From positions 1 to 64,000 of the forward strand of contig JAETNP010000005.1 in NCBI GenBank assembly GCA_021768185.1: 64,000 nt of DNA, written 5' to 3'. This document shows, piece after piece, positions 52,243 to 61,234 of the stretch. Both the position numbers and the translations under genes were made by a program. This DNA is from Oscillospiraceae bacterium (lineage in GTDB: Bacteria > Bacillota > Clostridia > Oscillospirales > Oscillospiraceae). A model generated the notes under the pieces. That model saw only the letters and a list, made by a program, of their open reading frames with translations, did not search any database and had not been told where the DNA came from. Numbering within the stretch: position 1 is the stretch's first letter; the number at the start of each line of letters is the position of its first letter.

Positions 52243-54333
52243 ATGAAGCGAATTCTCCAAAATGGCATAGCGCTCGCAGTGGTCGTCATTGTCCTGTTTA
52301 TCATCATCCCCCTGCCAACGCCCCTGCTGGACGTGCTGCTGGTGGTGAACATCTCACTGTCGATGCTGATCCTCGTCATCACGATGACGGTTTCGGACGC
52401 GCTGGATTTCTCTATCTTCCCATCCCTGCTGCTCATTACCACCCTGTTCCGGCTGGGTTTGAACGTGTCCACTACCCGGGCCATCCTGGGCAACGACGGC
52501 AACGCGGGCAGCGTGATTCTGTCCTTCGGCAACATGATCACCCAGGGCAACATCGTACTGGGCATCATTATCTTTCTGATCATCGTATTGGTGCAGCTCA
52601 TCGTGGTGACCAAGGGCGCGGAGCGCGTCAGCGAAGTCGCCGCCCGGTTCACCCTGGACGCCATGCCCGGCAAGCAGATGGCCATCGACGCGGACCTGAG
52701 CTCTGGCCTTATTGACGAGCAGGGAGCCAAGGCCCGGCGGGCCAAGATTCAGAAGGAAGCCGACTTCTACGGCGCTATGGACGGCGCTACCAAGTTCGTC
52801 AAGGGCGACGCCACATTGTCGCTCATCATCACTTTCATCAACCTCATCGGCGGCATGATCCTGGGCAGCCTGAACGGGGTGGAGAATGTATGGGACGTCT
52901 ACTCCATTGCTACCATCGGTGACGGCCTGGTCAGCCAGGTGCCCTCCCTGATGATCTCCACGGCCACGGCCATGGTGGTCACCCGCACCGTGTCCGATGG
53001 GAGCCTCAACGACGACGTGGTCCGGCAGTTCCTGGGCCAGCCCAAGGCCATCCTTACCTCCGGCCTGGTCATCGCCCTGCTGGGATGTATCCCCGGCACG
53101 CCCCACGCGCCCCTGCTGATCGTAGGCGCGGCCCTGGCCGCGGCGGGCTGGATGATGACCAGCCGGTCCGACAAGAAAAAGGTGGAGGAGGCCGCCGCCG
53201 CTGCTGCCGCCGTGCAGCAGCAGGAGGAGGCCGTACAGCCCAGCGCCAGCGAATACTACAAGGATATCAACAACGTTTACACCCTCCTGACGGTGGACCC
53301 CATCGAAATGGAGTTCGGATACAGCCTCATCCCCATGGTGGATGAGAACAGCGGCGGCAAGCTCATCGGGCGCATCGTCATCTTCCGCCGCCAGTACGCC
53401 CAGGATATGGGCTTCGTCATTCCCTCCATCCGCTTCCACGACTCCTCCGCCCTGGGCACCAACCAGTACGTGGTGAAGATCAAGGGCGAGGAGGTTGCCC
53501 GGGGCGAGATCCTGGTGGACTACTACCTGGCCCTGGAGCCCACCAATCCCACCGGGGAGATCGACGGCATCGAGACGGTGGAGCCCGCTTACGGCATCCC
53601 CTCCCGGTGGATTCTGCCGGAGAACAAGGAGATGGCCGAAATCTACGGCTATACCGTCATCGATCCCCTGTCCGTCATGCAGACCCACCTCAGCGAGGTG
53701 GTGCGCGCCCACGCCTATGAGCTGCTGGGCCGGGCGGAGGTCATGCAGCTGGTGGAGAACCTCAAGCGCACCGCCCCGGAGCTGGTGGAGGAGGCCATCC
53801 CCAATTTCCTCACCTATGCCAACCTGGAGCGCATCCTCCGCAATCTGCTGCGGGAGGGCGTGCCTATCCGGGACCTGGGAACGATCCTGGAGACCGCGGT
53901 GGACGCCCTGGGGACTACCAAGGACCTGGATATGGTCACCGAGAACGTCCGCGCCGCCCTCAGCCGCACCATTACCCGCCGCTTCTGCGAGCATGGGCAG
54001 CTGCGTGTGGTTACCTTGGACGCCGAGGTGGAGAAGCGTGTCATCGCCTCCCTCAGCAAGAACGAACAGGGCATCTATCTGGCCATGGGGCCCGACCTCA
54101 TGCAGCAGATCGTCACCCAGCTGGCGGACCTGATGAAAAAGTTCAACGACCTGGGGCAGACGCCCATCGTGCTGACCAGCCAGGTCATCCGGGTGTACTT
54201 CAGCCGGATGCTGGCCCAGTTCTATCCCAACCTGTATGTGCTGGCCTTTAACGAGATCACCAGCGACGTGCAGATCCAGTCCCTTGGCAACATCACGCTG
54301 GCCCGGAGCGAGAGAAAGGCGGCGGCGGTATGA
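52243..54333 (+). CDS. flhA: Flagellar export gate protein FlhA
   Basis: A 696-residue export-gate channel. The FHIPEP signature region (DFSIFPSLLLITTLFRLGLN, then ADLSSGLIDEQGAKARR) is in the membrane half; the cytoplasmic half begins after an Ala/Gln-rich stretch (residues about 305-335). It overlaps sigD by four bases. flhF and flhG, which normally follow, are absent here. Confidence 0.96.
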   Translation: MKRILQNGIALAVVVIVLFIIIPLPTPLLDVLLVVNISLSMLILVITMTVSDALDFSIFPSLLLITTLFRLGLNVSTTRAILGNDGNAGSVILSFGNMITQGNIVLGIIIFLIIVLVQLIVVTKGAERVSEVAARFTLDAMPGKQMAIDADLSSGLIDEQGAKARRAKIQKEADFYGAMDGATKFVKGDATLSLIITFINLIGGMILGSLNGVENVWDVYSIATIGDGLVSQVPSLMISTATAMVVTRTVSDGSLNDDVVRQFLGQPKAILTSGLVIALLGCIPGTPHAPLLIVGAALAAAGWMMTSRSDKKKVEEAAAAAAAVQQQEEAVQPSASEYYKDINNVYTLLTVDPIEMEFGYSLIPMVDENSGGKLIGRIVIFRRQYAQDMGFVIPSIRFHDSSALGTNQYVVKIKGEEVARGEILVDYYLALEPTNPTGEIDGIETVEPAYGIPSRWILPENKEMAEIYGYTVIDPLSVMQTHLSEVVRAHAYELLGRAEVMQLVENLKRTAPELVEEAIPNFLTYANLERILRNLLREGVPIRDLGTILETAVDALGTTKDLDMVTENVRAALSRTITRRFCEHGQLRVVTLDAEVEKRVIASLSKNEQGIYLAMGPDLMQQIVTQLADLMKKFNDLGQTPIVLTSQVIRVYFSRMLAQFYPNLYVLAFNEITSDVQIQSLGNITLARSERKAAAV

Positions 54334-55175
54334 GCGGCGGTCAGGCGGCCCGGACCGTGCCGGAGCTGGGCTATACCCAGGAGCAGCTTGACGCTATGAG
54401 CAAGGAGGACCTGCTCCTCCTCTACCGCAGCAGCGGCTGCCAGGAGCTGAAGTGGACCCTGGCGCTGCGCTATGTGGGGCTGGTGAAATCCATCGCCCTC
54501 CAGGTGCGGGGCGTCTACTCCAGCTTCGCCCAGGTGGACGACATCATCAACGAGGGCGTCCTGGCTCTGGTGGGCGCTGTGGATAAGTTTGACCCCGACA
54601 AGGGCATCAAATTTGAGACCTTTGTCTCCAAGCGCATCCGGGGCGCGGTCATTGATCTGGCCCGCCGCCAGGACTGGGTGCCCCGCAGTGTGCGGCGCAA
54701 GGCCCGGGAGATCGACCAGGCCAGCGTGGAGCTGTATGCGGAGCTGGGGCGGAGCCCCACCGACGAGGAGATCGCCGGACGGCTGGGGGTCTCCTGCCAG
54801 CAGTACCAGGAGGATCTGGCCAACTCGGCCCTGTGCAACCTTCTGAGCCTGGACTCCCTCTTTGACGACCAGGACCAGGGGGGCATGGATGTGGCCGACA
54901 GCGTGGGCACCGGGCGTCCGGAGGACTCCCTGCTGCGCCAGGAGCTGCTGGACACGCTGACGGAGGGCATCGCCTCCCTGCGGGAGAACGAGCAGATGGT
55001 GGTGTCCCTGTATTACCGGAAAAATCTCAGCATGAAAGAAATCGCCCAGGTGATGGAGGTCAGCGAGCCGCGGATTTCCCAGATTCACTCCCGGGCGATT
55101 CAGAAATTGAAATTATATATGCAGCAGTACATGAACGGGGAAAGCAGCCCCGCCGCGAGAGGAGCGACTACATAA
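54330..55175 (+). CDS. sigD: Flagellar sigma factor SigD (FliA)
   Basis: A 281-residue sigma-28. Region 2 (VDDIINEGVLALVGAVDKFDP and FETFVSKRIRGAVIDLARRQDW), region 3 and region 4 with a helix-turn-helix (LSMKEIAQVMEVSEPRISQI) are present. It transcribes late flagellar genes such as fliD; FlgM at 25661 is its inhibitor. Translation is coupled to flhA (ATGA) and to the next gene (TAATG). Confidence 0.96.
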   Translation: MSGGQAARTVPELGYTQEQLDAMSKEDLLLLYRSSGCQELKWTLALRYVGLVKSIALQVRGVYSSFAQVDDIINEGVLALVGAVDKFDPDKGIKFETFVSKRIRGAVIDLARRQDWVPRSVRRKAREIDQASVELYAELGRSPTDEEIAGRLGVSCQQYQEDLANSALCNLLSLDSLFDDQDQGGMDVADSVGTGRPEDSLLRQELLDTLTEGIASLRENEQMVVSLYYRKNLSMKEIAQVMEVSEPRISQIHSRAIQKLKLYMQQYMNGESSPAARGATT

Positions 55176-55930
55176 TGTTCAGAGGCTTTTATCAGTTGAC
55201 CTCCGGTATGCTCAGCCAGGGCCGCCGGCTGGATGTGATTGCCAACAATATGACCAATATCTCCACCGCCGGCTACAAGGCGGATCGGTATACCGATTCC
55301 ACCGCCTTCAAGGAGGTCCTGCTCAACCGGGTGGGAAACAAGGACAAAGTGAACACGGAGGAGATCGGTCCTTATGCCTATATCCTTGCTCCCGACCAGC
55401 TGTATACCGATTACACCCAGGGTTCCCTGGAGGAGACGGAGCTGCCGCTGGACTTCGCCATCGAGGGGGACGGCTTCTTCGCCATCGAGTGGAACGGCGA
55501 GGTGGGCTATACCCGGGCGGGCAGCTTTAACCTGGACGACGAGGGCTACCTGGTCCTGCCGGGGCAGGGCCGGGTGCTGGACGAGAACCGTCAGCCCATC
55601 CAGCTGCCTACGGATAACATCTATGTGGATACGAACGGGAGCATCTACACCCTGGCCAACCGGAACCTGCTGGCCACGCTGGGCGTCTTCGCCTTCCCGG
55701 ACAACGGAGCCCTGGAGCGCAACGACCATGGCCTCTTTACCGGCGGACAGCCGCAGATCAGCGAGAACTATGTTATTCACCACAAGTGGGTGGAGCGCTC
55801 CAATGCCAACATGGTCCAGGAGATGGTGGCCATGATGGGCGCCCAGCGGGCGCTGCAGAGCGCTGCGGAAATGAGTAAAATTTACGACCAGGTTATGACT
55901 AAAGATACGACGGAATTGGGTCGATTGTAA
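55175..55930 (+). CDS. flgF: Flagellar rod protein of the FlgF/FlgG family (FlhO-like)
   Basis: A 251-residue distal-rod/hook-basal-body protein. The N-terminal QGRRLDVIANNMTNISTAGY and C-terminal NANMVQEMVAMMGAQRALQS motifs are complete. It is the first of two related genes; in Bacillus flhO-flhP are at the sigD neighbourhood. Placement after sigD suggests the FlhO-like subtype. Its start overlaps the sigD stop. Confidence 0.88.
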   Translation: MFRGFYQLTSGMLSQGRRLDVIANNMTNISTAGYKADRYTDSTAFKEVLLNRVGNKDKVNTEEIGPYAYILAPDQLYTDYTQGSLEETELPLDFAIEGDGFFAIEWNGEVGYTRAGSFNLDDEGYLVLPGQGRVLDENRQPIQLPTDNIYVDTNGSIYTLANRNLLATLGVFAFPDNGALERNDHGLFTGGQPQISENYVIHHKWVERSNANMVQEMVAMMGAQRALQSAAEMSKIYDQVMTKDTTELGRL

Positions 55931-55979
55931 TAGAGAGGGGACCGCAGACCCCCAGAGAGGAAAGGAAGGTGCGTAAGAG

Positions 55980-56756
55980 ATGAATATGTCTTTTTACAAT
56001 GCCGCCGTGGGCGCTTATCAGCAGCAGCTGCGCATGAACGTTCAGGCTCAGAATATTGCCAACGTCAATACCCAGGGCTATCGGGCGGAGCGCGCGGCAT
56101 TCGGAGAGCTGATGAACATGAACGTGGAAGGCATTGACAACTCCCGGCTGCCCAAGGGCACCGGAGCCCGGATGATCCACGCCCCTATTGATTTTACCAG
56201 CAGAGGCTTTATGGACACGGGGAGGACCTTTGACTTCGCCATCAACGGCGATGGCTTTTTCGCCCTCTTCGACCCGGAAACCCAGGAAATCTCCTTCTCC
56301 CGGGACGGCTCCTTCACCATGACCCAGTTCTGGATTCCTCCCGCTGAGGACGCCGAGCCGGAGGTGGACGAGAATGGAGAGGAGATCCCGCCCCAGCCCA
56401 CCGAGGTCTGGCGGCTGAGCGATAACCAGGGGCGCTGCGTCCTGGACCCCCAGGGGAACTTTATCGTAATCGATCCCGAGAACAGGGGGGCGGAACTGGA
56501 GCTGGGCGTGTTTGACTACGCCATCCACTACGGGATGCAGCACGCGGACAGTTCCCGCCTGCTGGCTACGGACCTCAACGGACAGCTTTACCTGGGGACC
56601 GGCGAGGTGAAGCGGGGACTGCTGGAGATGTCCAATACGGATTTGACCCAGGAGTTCATCAAGGTCATCGAGTCCCAGCGGGCGTTCAGCTACTGTCTCA
56701 AAATGGTGACCACATCCGATGAGATCGAGAGCACCTTCAACAACCTGCGCGGGTAA
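55980..56756 (+). CDS. flgG: Flagellar rod protein of the FlgF/FlgG family (FlhP-like)
   Basis: A 258-residue rod protein with LRMNVQAQNIANVNTQGYRA at the start and LSNTDLTQEFIKVIESQRAF-like motif (as MSNTDLTQEF) at the end. It carries an acidic insert (EDAEPEVDENGEEIPPQPTE, about residues 122-142). The pair of FlgF/FlgG-type genes makes the distal rod. GGAAGG precedes the ATG. Confidence 0.88.
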   Translation: MNMSFYNAAVGAYQQQLRMNVQAQNIANVNTQGYRAERAAFGELMNMNVEGIDNSRLPKGTGARMIHAPIDFTSRGFMDTGRTFDFAINGDGFFALFDPETQEISFSRDGSFTMTQFWIPPAEDAEPEVDENGEEIPPQPTEVWRLSDNQGRCVLDPQGNFIVIDPENRGAELELGVFDYAIHYGMQHADSSRLLATDLNGQLYLGTGEVKRGLLEMSNTDLTQEFIKVIESQRAFSYCLKMVTTSDEIESTFNNLRG

Positions 56757-56771
56757 TCTGGAGGACGGCTT

Positions 56772-57395
56772 ATGAAGATCAAGAGCTTTGACCAGCTCAC
56801 TTCCTTGGAGCTGGATACGGTGCGGGAGATCGGCAGCATCGGCGCCGGCAATGCGGCCACAGCGCTGGGGCAGCTGCTGGAAAAGCAGGTGCGCATTACC
56901 CTGCCGGAGGTCCGCATCATGGGCTATAACGAGGCCATCGACTGGATCGGCGGACCCGAGGCCGTGACGGCCGGCGTGCTGGTGGGCATGGGCGGCCAGA
57001 TGAGCGGCGTGATGCTGTCCGTGCAGAAACTGGAGTTCATCAATCTGGTGCTGGAGACCATGCTGGGCACCCGGGTGGAGGATTATGGAGAGCTGGATGA
57101 GCTGTGCCAGTCCACATTGATCGAAGTGGGAAACATCCTGATCTCCACCTTTATCAACGCGCTGTCCGGCCTGTCCGGCATTTCGGTCAACCTGACGGTT
57201 CCCGCCTTCGCAGTGGATATGCAGGGCGCCATCCTGGCGGTCCCCATGGCAATGTACGGCGGAACCAGCGACTATCTCATGACAATCGGAGCCAATTTTA
57301 TCTGCGACAACCAGCAGGTCCCCTGCCACCTGCTGCTCTCGCCTGATGTGAGGTCCCTCAATTTCTTATTAGCAAAGCTGGGCGTTACAGAATGA
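56772..57395 (+). CDS. cheC: CheY-P phosphatase CheC
   Basis: A 207-residue CheC with two active-site-type half motifs: TVREIGSIGAGNAATALG near residue 18 and LIEVGNILISTFINAL near residue 117. CheC removes phosphate from CheY-P and binds CheD, linking receptor state to CheY decay. The start has GGAGGACGG upstream. It overlaps cheD by four bases. Confidence 0.95.
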   Translation: MKIKSFDQLTSLELDTVREIGSIGAGNAATALGQLLEKQVRITLPEVRIMGYNEAIDWIGGPEAVTAGVLVGMGGQMSGVMLSVQKLEFINLVLETMLGTRVEDYGELDELCQSTLIEVGNILISTFINALSGLSGISVNLTVPAFAVDMQGAILAVPMAMYGGTSDYLMTIGANFICDNQQVPCHLLLSPDVRSLNFLLAKLGVTE

Positions 57396-57871
57396 ACGAT
57401 AAAATTACTGTCGGAATTGCGGATATGAAAATGGCCAAGGGTTCCGGGATACTCATTACCTATGCCCTTGGGTCCTGTATCGGACTCTGCTTCCAGGATC
57501 CGGCGCTGCGCCTTGGGGCGCTGCTGCACGTGATGCTGCCGATGAATATGGAAGCGGGACGAAAGAATGCGTTTAAATATGCGGACACCGGTATCCGGGA
57601 GACCCTCCGGCAAATGACGGCGAAGGGGGCGCTGAAATCCCGGATTACGGTAAAGATAGCGGGCGGCGCCAAGATGTTCGAGGTCAAGAATGGCGGCCTG
57701 GGGAATATCGGACAGCGCAATATCGAGAGCGTCCACACCATCCTGCGGCAGGAGGGCATCCGCCTGACGGCGGAGAATGTAGGTGGAACGGTGGCCCGGA
57801 CGCTGCTTTTTGACGTAGCCAGCGGCCAGGGGTGTATCAAGTCCTATGGCCGGGAGGATATCTTTTTCTGA
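57392..57871 (+). CDS. cheD: Chemoreceptor glutamine deamidase CheD
   Basis: A 159-residue deamidase that converts receptor glutamines to glutamates and, with CheC, helps adaptation. The active-site Cys29 (LGSCIG) and His46 (LLHVMLP) are present, with AGGAKMF afterward. It overlaps cheC, as in Bacillus and Thermotoga. The receptors themselves lie outside the window. Confidence 0.96.
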   Translation: MNDKITVGIADMKMAKGSGILITYALGSCIGLCFQDPALRLGALLHVMLPMNMEAGRKNAFKYADTGIRETLRQMTAKGALKSRITVKIAGGAKMFEVKNGGLGNIGQRNIESVHTILRQEGIRLTAENVGGTVARTLLFDVASGQGCIKSYGREDIFF

Positions 57872-57913
57872 GCGTGACTGAGGGCAAAATTTAAGAGATG
57901 GGAGTGTCAGAAA

Positions 57914-58843
57914 ATGGCTGATACGCAAAACAGCCGGATCCTGCTGGAGTCCGGTACCAACGAGATCGAGATCATGAAGTTTACCATTGCAGGGAATCTG
58001 TACGGTATCAATGTGGCCAAGGTCCGCGAGATCATGATTTCCGAGCCGGTGAAGTCCATGCCGCACGCTCACCCGGCGGTGGAGGGCATTTTCAAGCCCC
58101 GGGACGCAGTGCTGACCGTGGTGGATCTGCCCAAGTACCTGGGGGTGGAGAGCGAGAAGAATCCCAAGGATATTTTTATCATCACCAATTTCAACAAGAT
58201 GTTCATCGCCTTCCGGGTCCATACGGTGGACCGTATCAGCCGGATCTCCTGGACGGACATCCAGAAGCCGGACAAGACCGTCTCCGGCGGCGCCGAGGGC
58301 GTGGCCACCGGCATTGCCCAGTGCGACGGGGAACTGGTGACCATCCTGGACTTTGAGCGCATTGTGGCGGAGATCGCTCCGGAGACCAGCATCCAGATGT
58401 CTGAGGTGGAGAACCTGGGTCCCCGGGACCGCAACGAGAAGCCCATCTGGGTGGCCGAGGACTCCATCCTGCTCAGCAGAATGATCGGGGACTCCCTGCG
58501 GAAGGCCAACTATGTCAACCTGCGGATGTTCTCCGACGGCCGGGAGCTGTGGGAGGCGCTCAACGAGCTCCCCGAGGAGGGCGACCTGAGCCGTCAGGCG
58601 GCGCTCATCATCACCGATATCGAGATGCCCCAGATGGATGGACACCGGCTGACCAAGCTGGTAAAGGACAGCCCCCGCTTCAAGAGCATTCCCCTTATCA
58701 TCTTCTCTTCCCTCATCAGCGAGGAGATGCGCATCAAGGGCCGGCAGCTGGGTGCCGACGAGCAGCTGACCAAGCCGGAGATCGGGCATCTGGTAGACGT
58801 GATGGATCATCTGCTGGAGAAGGCTGCATCCCAGAAGAAGTAG
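57914..58843 (+). CDS. cheV: Chemotaxis coupling protein CheV
   Basis: A 309-residue protein with a CheW-like domain (about residues 15-160, including YGINVAKVREIM) and a receiver domain at the C-terminus with phosphoacceptor Asp235 in TDIEMPQMDG. CheV couples receptors to CheA and is controlled by phosphorylation. No separate cheW or cheA is in the window. ATG with GGGAG upstream. Confidence 0.95.
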   Translation: MADTQNSRILLESGTNEIEIMKFTIAGNLYGINVAKVREIMISEPVKSMPHAHPAVEGIFKPRDAVLTVVDLPKYLGVESEKNPKDIFIITNFNKMFIAFRVHTVDRISRISWTDIQKPDKTVSGGAEGVATGIAQCDGELVTILDFERIVAEIAPETSIQMSEVENLGPRDRNEKPIWVAEDSILLSRMIGDSLRKANYVNLRMFSDGRELWEALNELPEEGDLSRQAALIITDIEMPQMDGHRLTKLVKDSPRFKSIPLIIFSSLISEEMRIKGRQLGADEQLTKPEIGHLVDVMDHLLEKAASQKK

Positions 58844-58859
58844 GGAGGAGTAGAGCGCT

Positions 58860-60128
58860 ATGGCCAAGATCGCAAGAACCAAATATATTGTCCGCCAGCC
58901 TATCAAGGACCTCCAGGGCACCATTCTGGGATATGAGATCCGCTATACCGGCGAGAATTACGGCTACAATGAGGAGACCGGCCAGGACTTCATGGCCGCA
59001 GAGACCATTTATAACTTCCTCACCCAGGCCGGAGACAGGACGCTGAAGGGCGGACTGAACTTCATGACCTTCACCACTAACCTGCTGATGAAGAATACGC
59101 CGAAGCTGTTCGCTCCGGAGGACCTGGTGATCGAGGTGTCTGAGAGCGCTATTATTCATCCGCTGGCCATGCGCTTCCTGGAGCGCTATCACCAGGAGGG
59201 GTACGCCATTGCGGTGAAGGACTTTCAGTTCGCGCCCCGGTATATCTCCAATCTGCGCCACTTCGACTATGTGATGGTGGATCTGCACCACGCCGAAGAT
59301 GACAGTGTCAAGCGGCTGACCGAGATGGTCCACAGCATGGGGAAGAAGTGCGTCGTCACCGGCGTGGACGACGAAGAGCTGTACCAGAAGGCGTTTATTC
59401 TGGGGGCGGACGCCATGTCCGGGCGCTACGCCGCCGAGCAGATGTTTACCGCCGTCCATTCCAGCAGTTATCTGCAGAGCAACTTCTTCCGGCTGCTGGT
59501 GGCCATCACCAAGGATGAGCCGGAGGTGGGGGAGATCGAGCAGATCATCTCCATGGACGCTACCCTGACCTACAGTCTGCTGCGGATCGTCAACTCCGCG
59601 TATTTCGCCCTGCGCAACCGGGCTACCAACGTTCACCAGGCGGTAACCATCCTGGGCCTGGGACAGCTGCGCCAGTGGATTTACCTGATGGGGTGCAGCA
59701 ATGAGAAGGGCGAGCTGGACGAGAATCAGGAGGAGATGCTCAAGCTCTCCTTCACCCGGGCCAGCTTTGCCAGCGAGCTGATGCGGTATGCCAAAAACAT
59801 GCCCATCAACCGCAACGACGCCTACCTCATGGGCATGTTCTCCACGCTGCAGTTCCTGATCGCCGCTCCGTTGGAGGATATCCTGGCGGAAGTGGCCATC
59901 TCCGAACACGTCAAGGCGGCGCTGCTCAACCACGAGGGGCGCTGCGGGATGCTGTACGATCTGATCCTGGCCTACGAGCGGGCGGATTGGTCCGCCATCA
60001 ACCGCCTGGGCGAGGAGCTGGGTCTGCCTATGGACCGGCTGCCGGAGATCTACTTCCAGTGCCTGGACGAGGTCAACCATATCTGGCAGCAGCTGATGGA
60101 CACCGGCACGGCTGCCGGAGAAGAGTAA
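58860..60128 (+). CDS. EAL-HDOD protein with degenerate EAL domain
   Basis: A 422-residue YuxH-type protein. An EAL-like domain covers residues 1-210 and an HDOD domain follows (ISMDATLTYSLLRIVNSAYF at about 235). The EAL signature that normally reads ELL is GYEIRYTGE here, and the metal- and catalysis-related DxxK motif is changed (VMVDLHHAED), so hydrolysis of cyclic di-GMP is unlikely; binding or protein contact is more probable. It ends the fla/che run, 16 bases after cheV, just before a strong terminator, so it probably serves motility signalling. Confidence 0.85.
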   Translation: MAKIARTKYIVRQPIKDLQGTILGYEIRYTGENYGYNEETGQDFMAAETIYNFLTQAGDRTLKGGLNFMTFTTNLLMKNTPKLFAPEDLVIEVSESAIIHPLAMRFLERYHQEGYAIAVKDFQFAPRYISNLRHFDYVMVDLHHAEDDSVKRLTEMVHSMGKKCVVTGVDDEELYQKAFILGADAMSGRYAAEQMFTAVHSSSYLQSNFFRLLVAITKDEPEVGEIEQIISMDATLTYSLLRIVNSAYFALRNRATNVHQAVTILGLGQLRQWIYLMGCSNEKGELDENQEEMLKLSFTRASFASELMRYAKNMPINRNDAYLMGMFSTLQFLIAAPLEDILAEVAISEHVKAALLNHEGRCGMLYDLILAYERADWSAINRLGEELGLPMDRLPEIYFQCLDEVNHIWQQLMDTGTAAGEE

Positions 60129-60144
60129 TCATCGGATGAAGAAG

Positions 60145-60174
60145 AAAGGCCGAACCCGGGAGGGTTCGGCCTTT
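60145..60174. terminator. Terminator of the fla/che operon
   Basis: A 13-bp stem (60145-60157 with 60162-60174) with a four-base loop, A residues on one side and T residues on the other; it serves the long operon and the convergent ComFB gene. Confidence 0.88.
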
Positions 60175-60186
60175 TCAGGATGCTGT

Positions 60187-61176
60187 TTACAAGTAAGACT
60201 GCTCCCGGTCATGCCGGGGGCTGTCCATAACGACCTTGCAGGCGCGGGTCAGCTGGGCGAAGATCGTGCTGTTGTAGCGGCTTTCATAGACAGTGAGCAT
60301 GGCGTGGGCTTCCGACCGGCGGCGGACGATGTATGCCGGCTGAAGGTAAGTCAGCGTCAGAGCCTTCACATCTGCCGCGCAGCGCTCGCAGGTACACAGC
60401 CCGAACATCCGGATGTATCGGGAGGCCTTTTCCTCCACCAGCGCTTCCATCACATTCATGACAACAAGCTCATCCGGGTCGGGAGACGGGGCCGATTTGG
60501 GCCTGGGCTGAGGTTCAGGGGCGGGTTCATGCGCTGGTTCCGGCTCCGGTTCAGGCTCCGGGGCGGGTTCAGGAATGGGCTCCGGAGCAGGAGTGGGCTC
60601 CGGTTCAGAGGGGATCTCCGGTTCGGGCTCCGGTTCGGGCGCGGGCTCTGGATCCGGCTGGGGCGCTGGGGCAGGAACAGGCTCGGGCTCGGCAATGGGA
60701 ACAGGTTCCGGTTCAGGAACCGGCTCGGGAGCTGGTTCAGGTTCGGGAGCTGGTTCAGGTTCGGGAGCTGGTTCAGGTTCGGAAACGGGCTCCGGTTCGG
60801 GCTCTGGTTCCGGCTGGGGCACTGGGGCGGGAGCAGGAACAGGCTCCGGCTGAGGCGCGGGCTCTGCGGCGGCGGGAGCAGGTACGTCCCCAAGCTCGGA
60901 GAGCAGCTCGCTCTCCAGCGCGTCCTTGATCTGGAGGGAGACCTGCTCGTCGTTGCTGCGGGCTACCTCCAGGATGGGCGGCGTCAAAGGCCGGGCTGCT
61001 TCCGCGGGCGCGGCGGCTTCATCCGGCGCAGGAGCGCCCGCATCCTCGGCGGTGAGGGCCGGTTCGGCCTGGGAAACGGCAGGCGGACGGATAGCGTCGT
61101 TCTCCCCGCCCGGCGCGAGGAGGTTCAATACATGAGCAGTTTTGCTGCTCTTAGCGTTTTTCTTCGCGGTGGCCAT
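60187..61176 (-). CDS. Pro/Glu-repeat protein with C-terminal ComFB-like domain
   Basis: A 329-residue soluble protein. The N-terminal 25 residues are basic ([20 protein letters not shown]); residues about 100-232 are a proline/glutamate/alanine repeat ([16 protein letters not shown] and similar); the last 95 form a domain with [33 protein letters not shown] and YIVRRRSE, typical of ComFB-like domains, some of which bind cyclic di-GMP. The coding DNA carries three exact 18-base tandem repeats at 60729-60782. It is downstream of, and probably co-transcribed with, the ParA-like gene (58-base gap). I do not know an equivalent fusion. Confidence 0.75.
   Translation of the reverse strand: MATAKKNAKSSKTAHVLNLLAPGGENDAIRPPAVSQAEPALTAEDAGAPAPDEAAAPAEAARPLTPPILEVARSNDEQVSLQIKDALESELLSELGDVPAPAAAEPAPQPEPVPAPAPVPQPEPEPEPEPVSEPEPAPEPEPAPEPEPAPEPVPEPEPVPIAEPEPVPAPAPQPDPEPAPEPEPEPEIPSEPEPTPAPEPIPEPAPEPEPEPEPAHEPAPEPQPRPKSAPSPDPDELVVMNVMEALVEEKASRYIRMFGLCTCERCAADVKALTLTYLQPAYIVRRRSEAHAMLTVYESRYNSTIFAQLTRACKVVMDSPRHDREQSYL
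60729..60782. repeat. Three exact 18-bp tandem repeats
   Basis: Units at 60729-60746, 60747-60764 and 60765-60782 lie within the coding repeat and translate to six-residue Pro/Glu units. Identity at DNA level suggests recent expansion by slippage. Confidence 0.9.
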
Positions 61177-61234
61177 GAATACGATCTCTCCTTAGGCAAT
61201 TTCTCGGTGGAATTTCCGGTTCATCCTCTTGGGG

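Noticed and set aside
60729-60782. Short exact repeats considered as a CRISPR array
   Set aside because: Units are directly joined, have no spacers, and translate in frame as Pro/Glu repeats.
60187-61176. Competence role for the ComFB-like protein
   Set aside because: The domain name derives from a competence locus, but no competence genes are nearby and the neighbours are ParA and flagellar genes.
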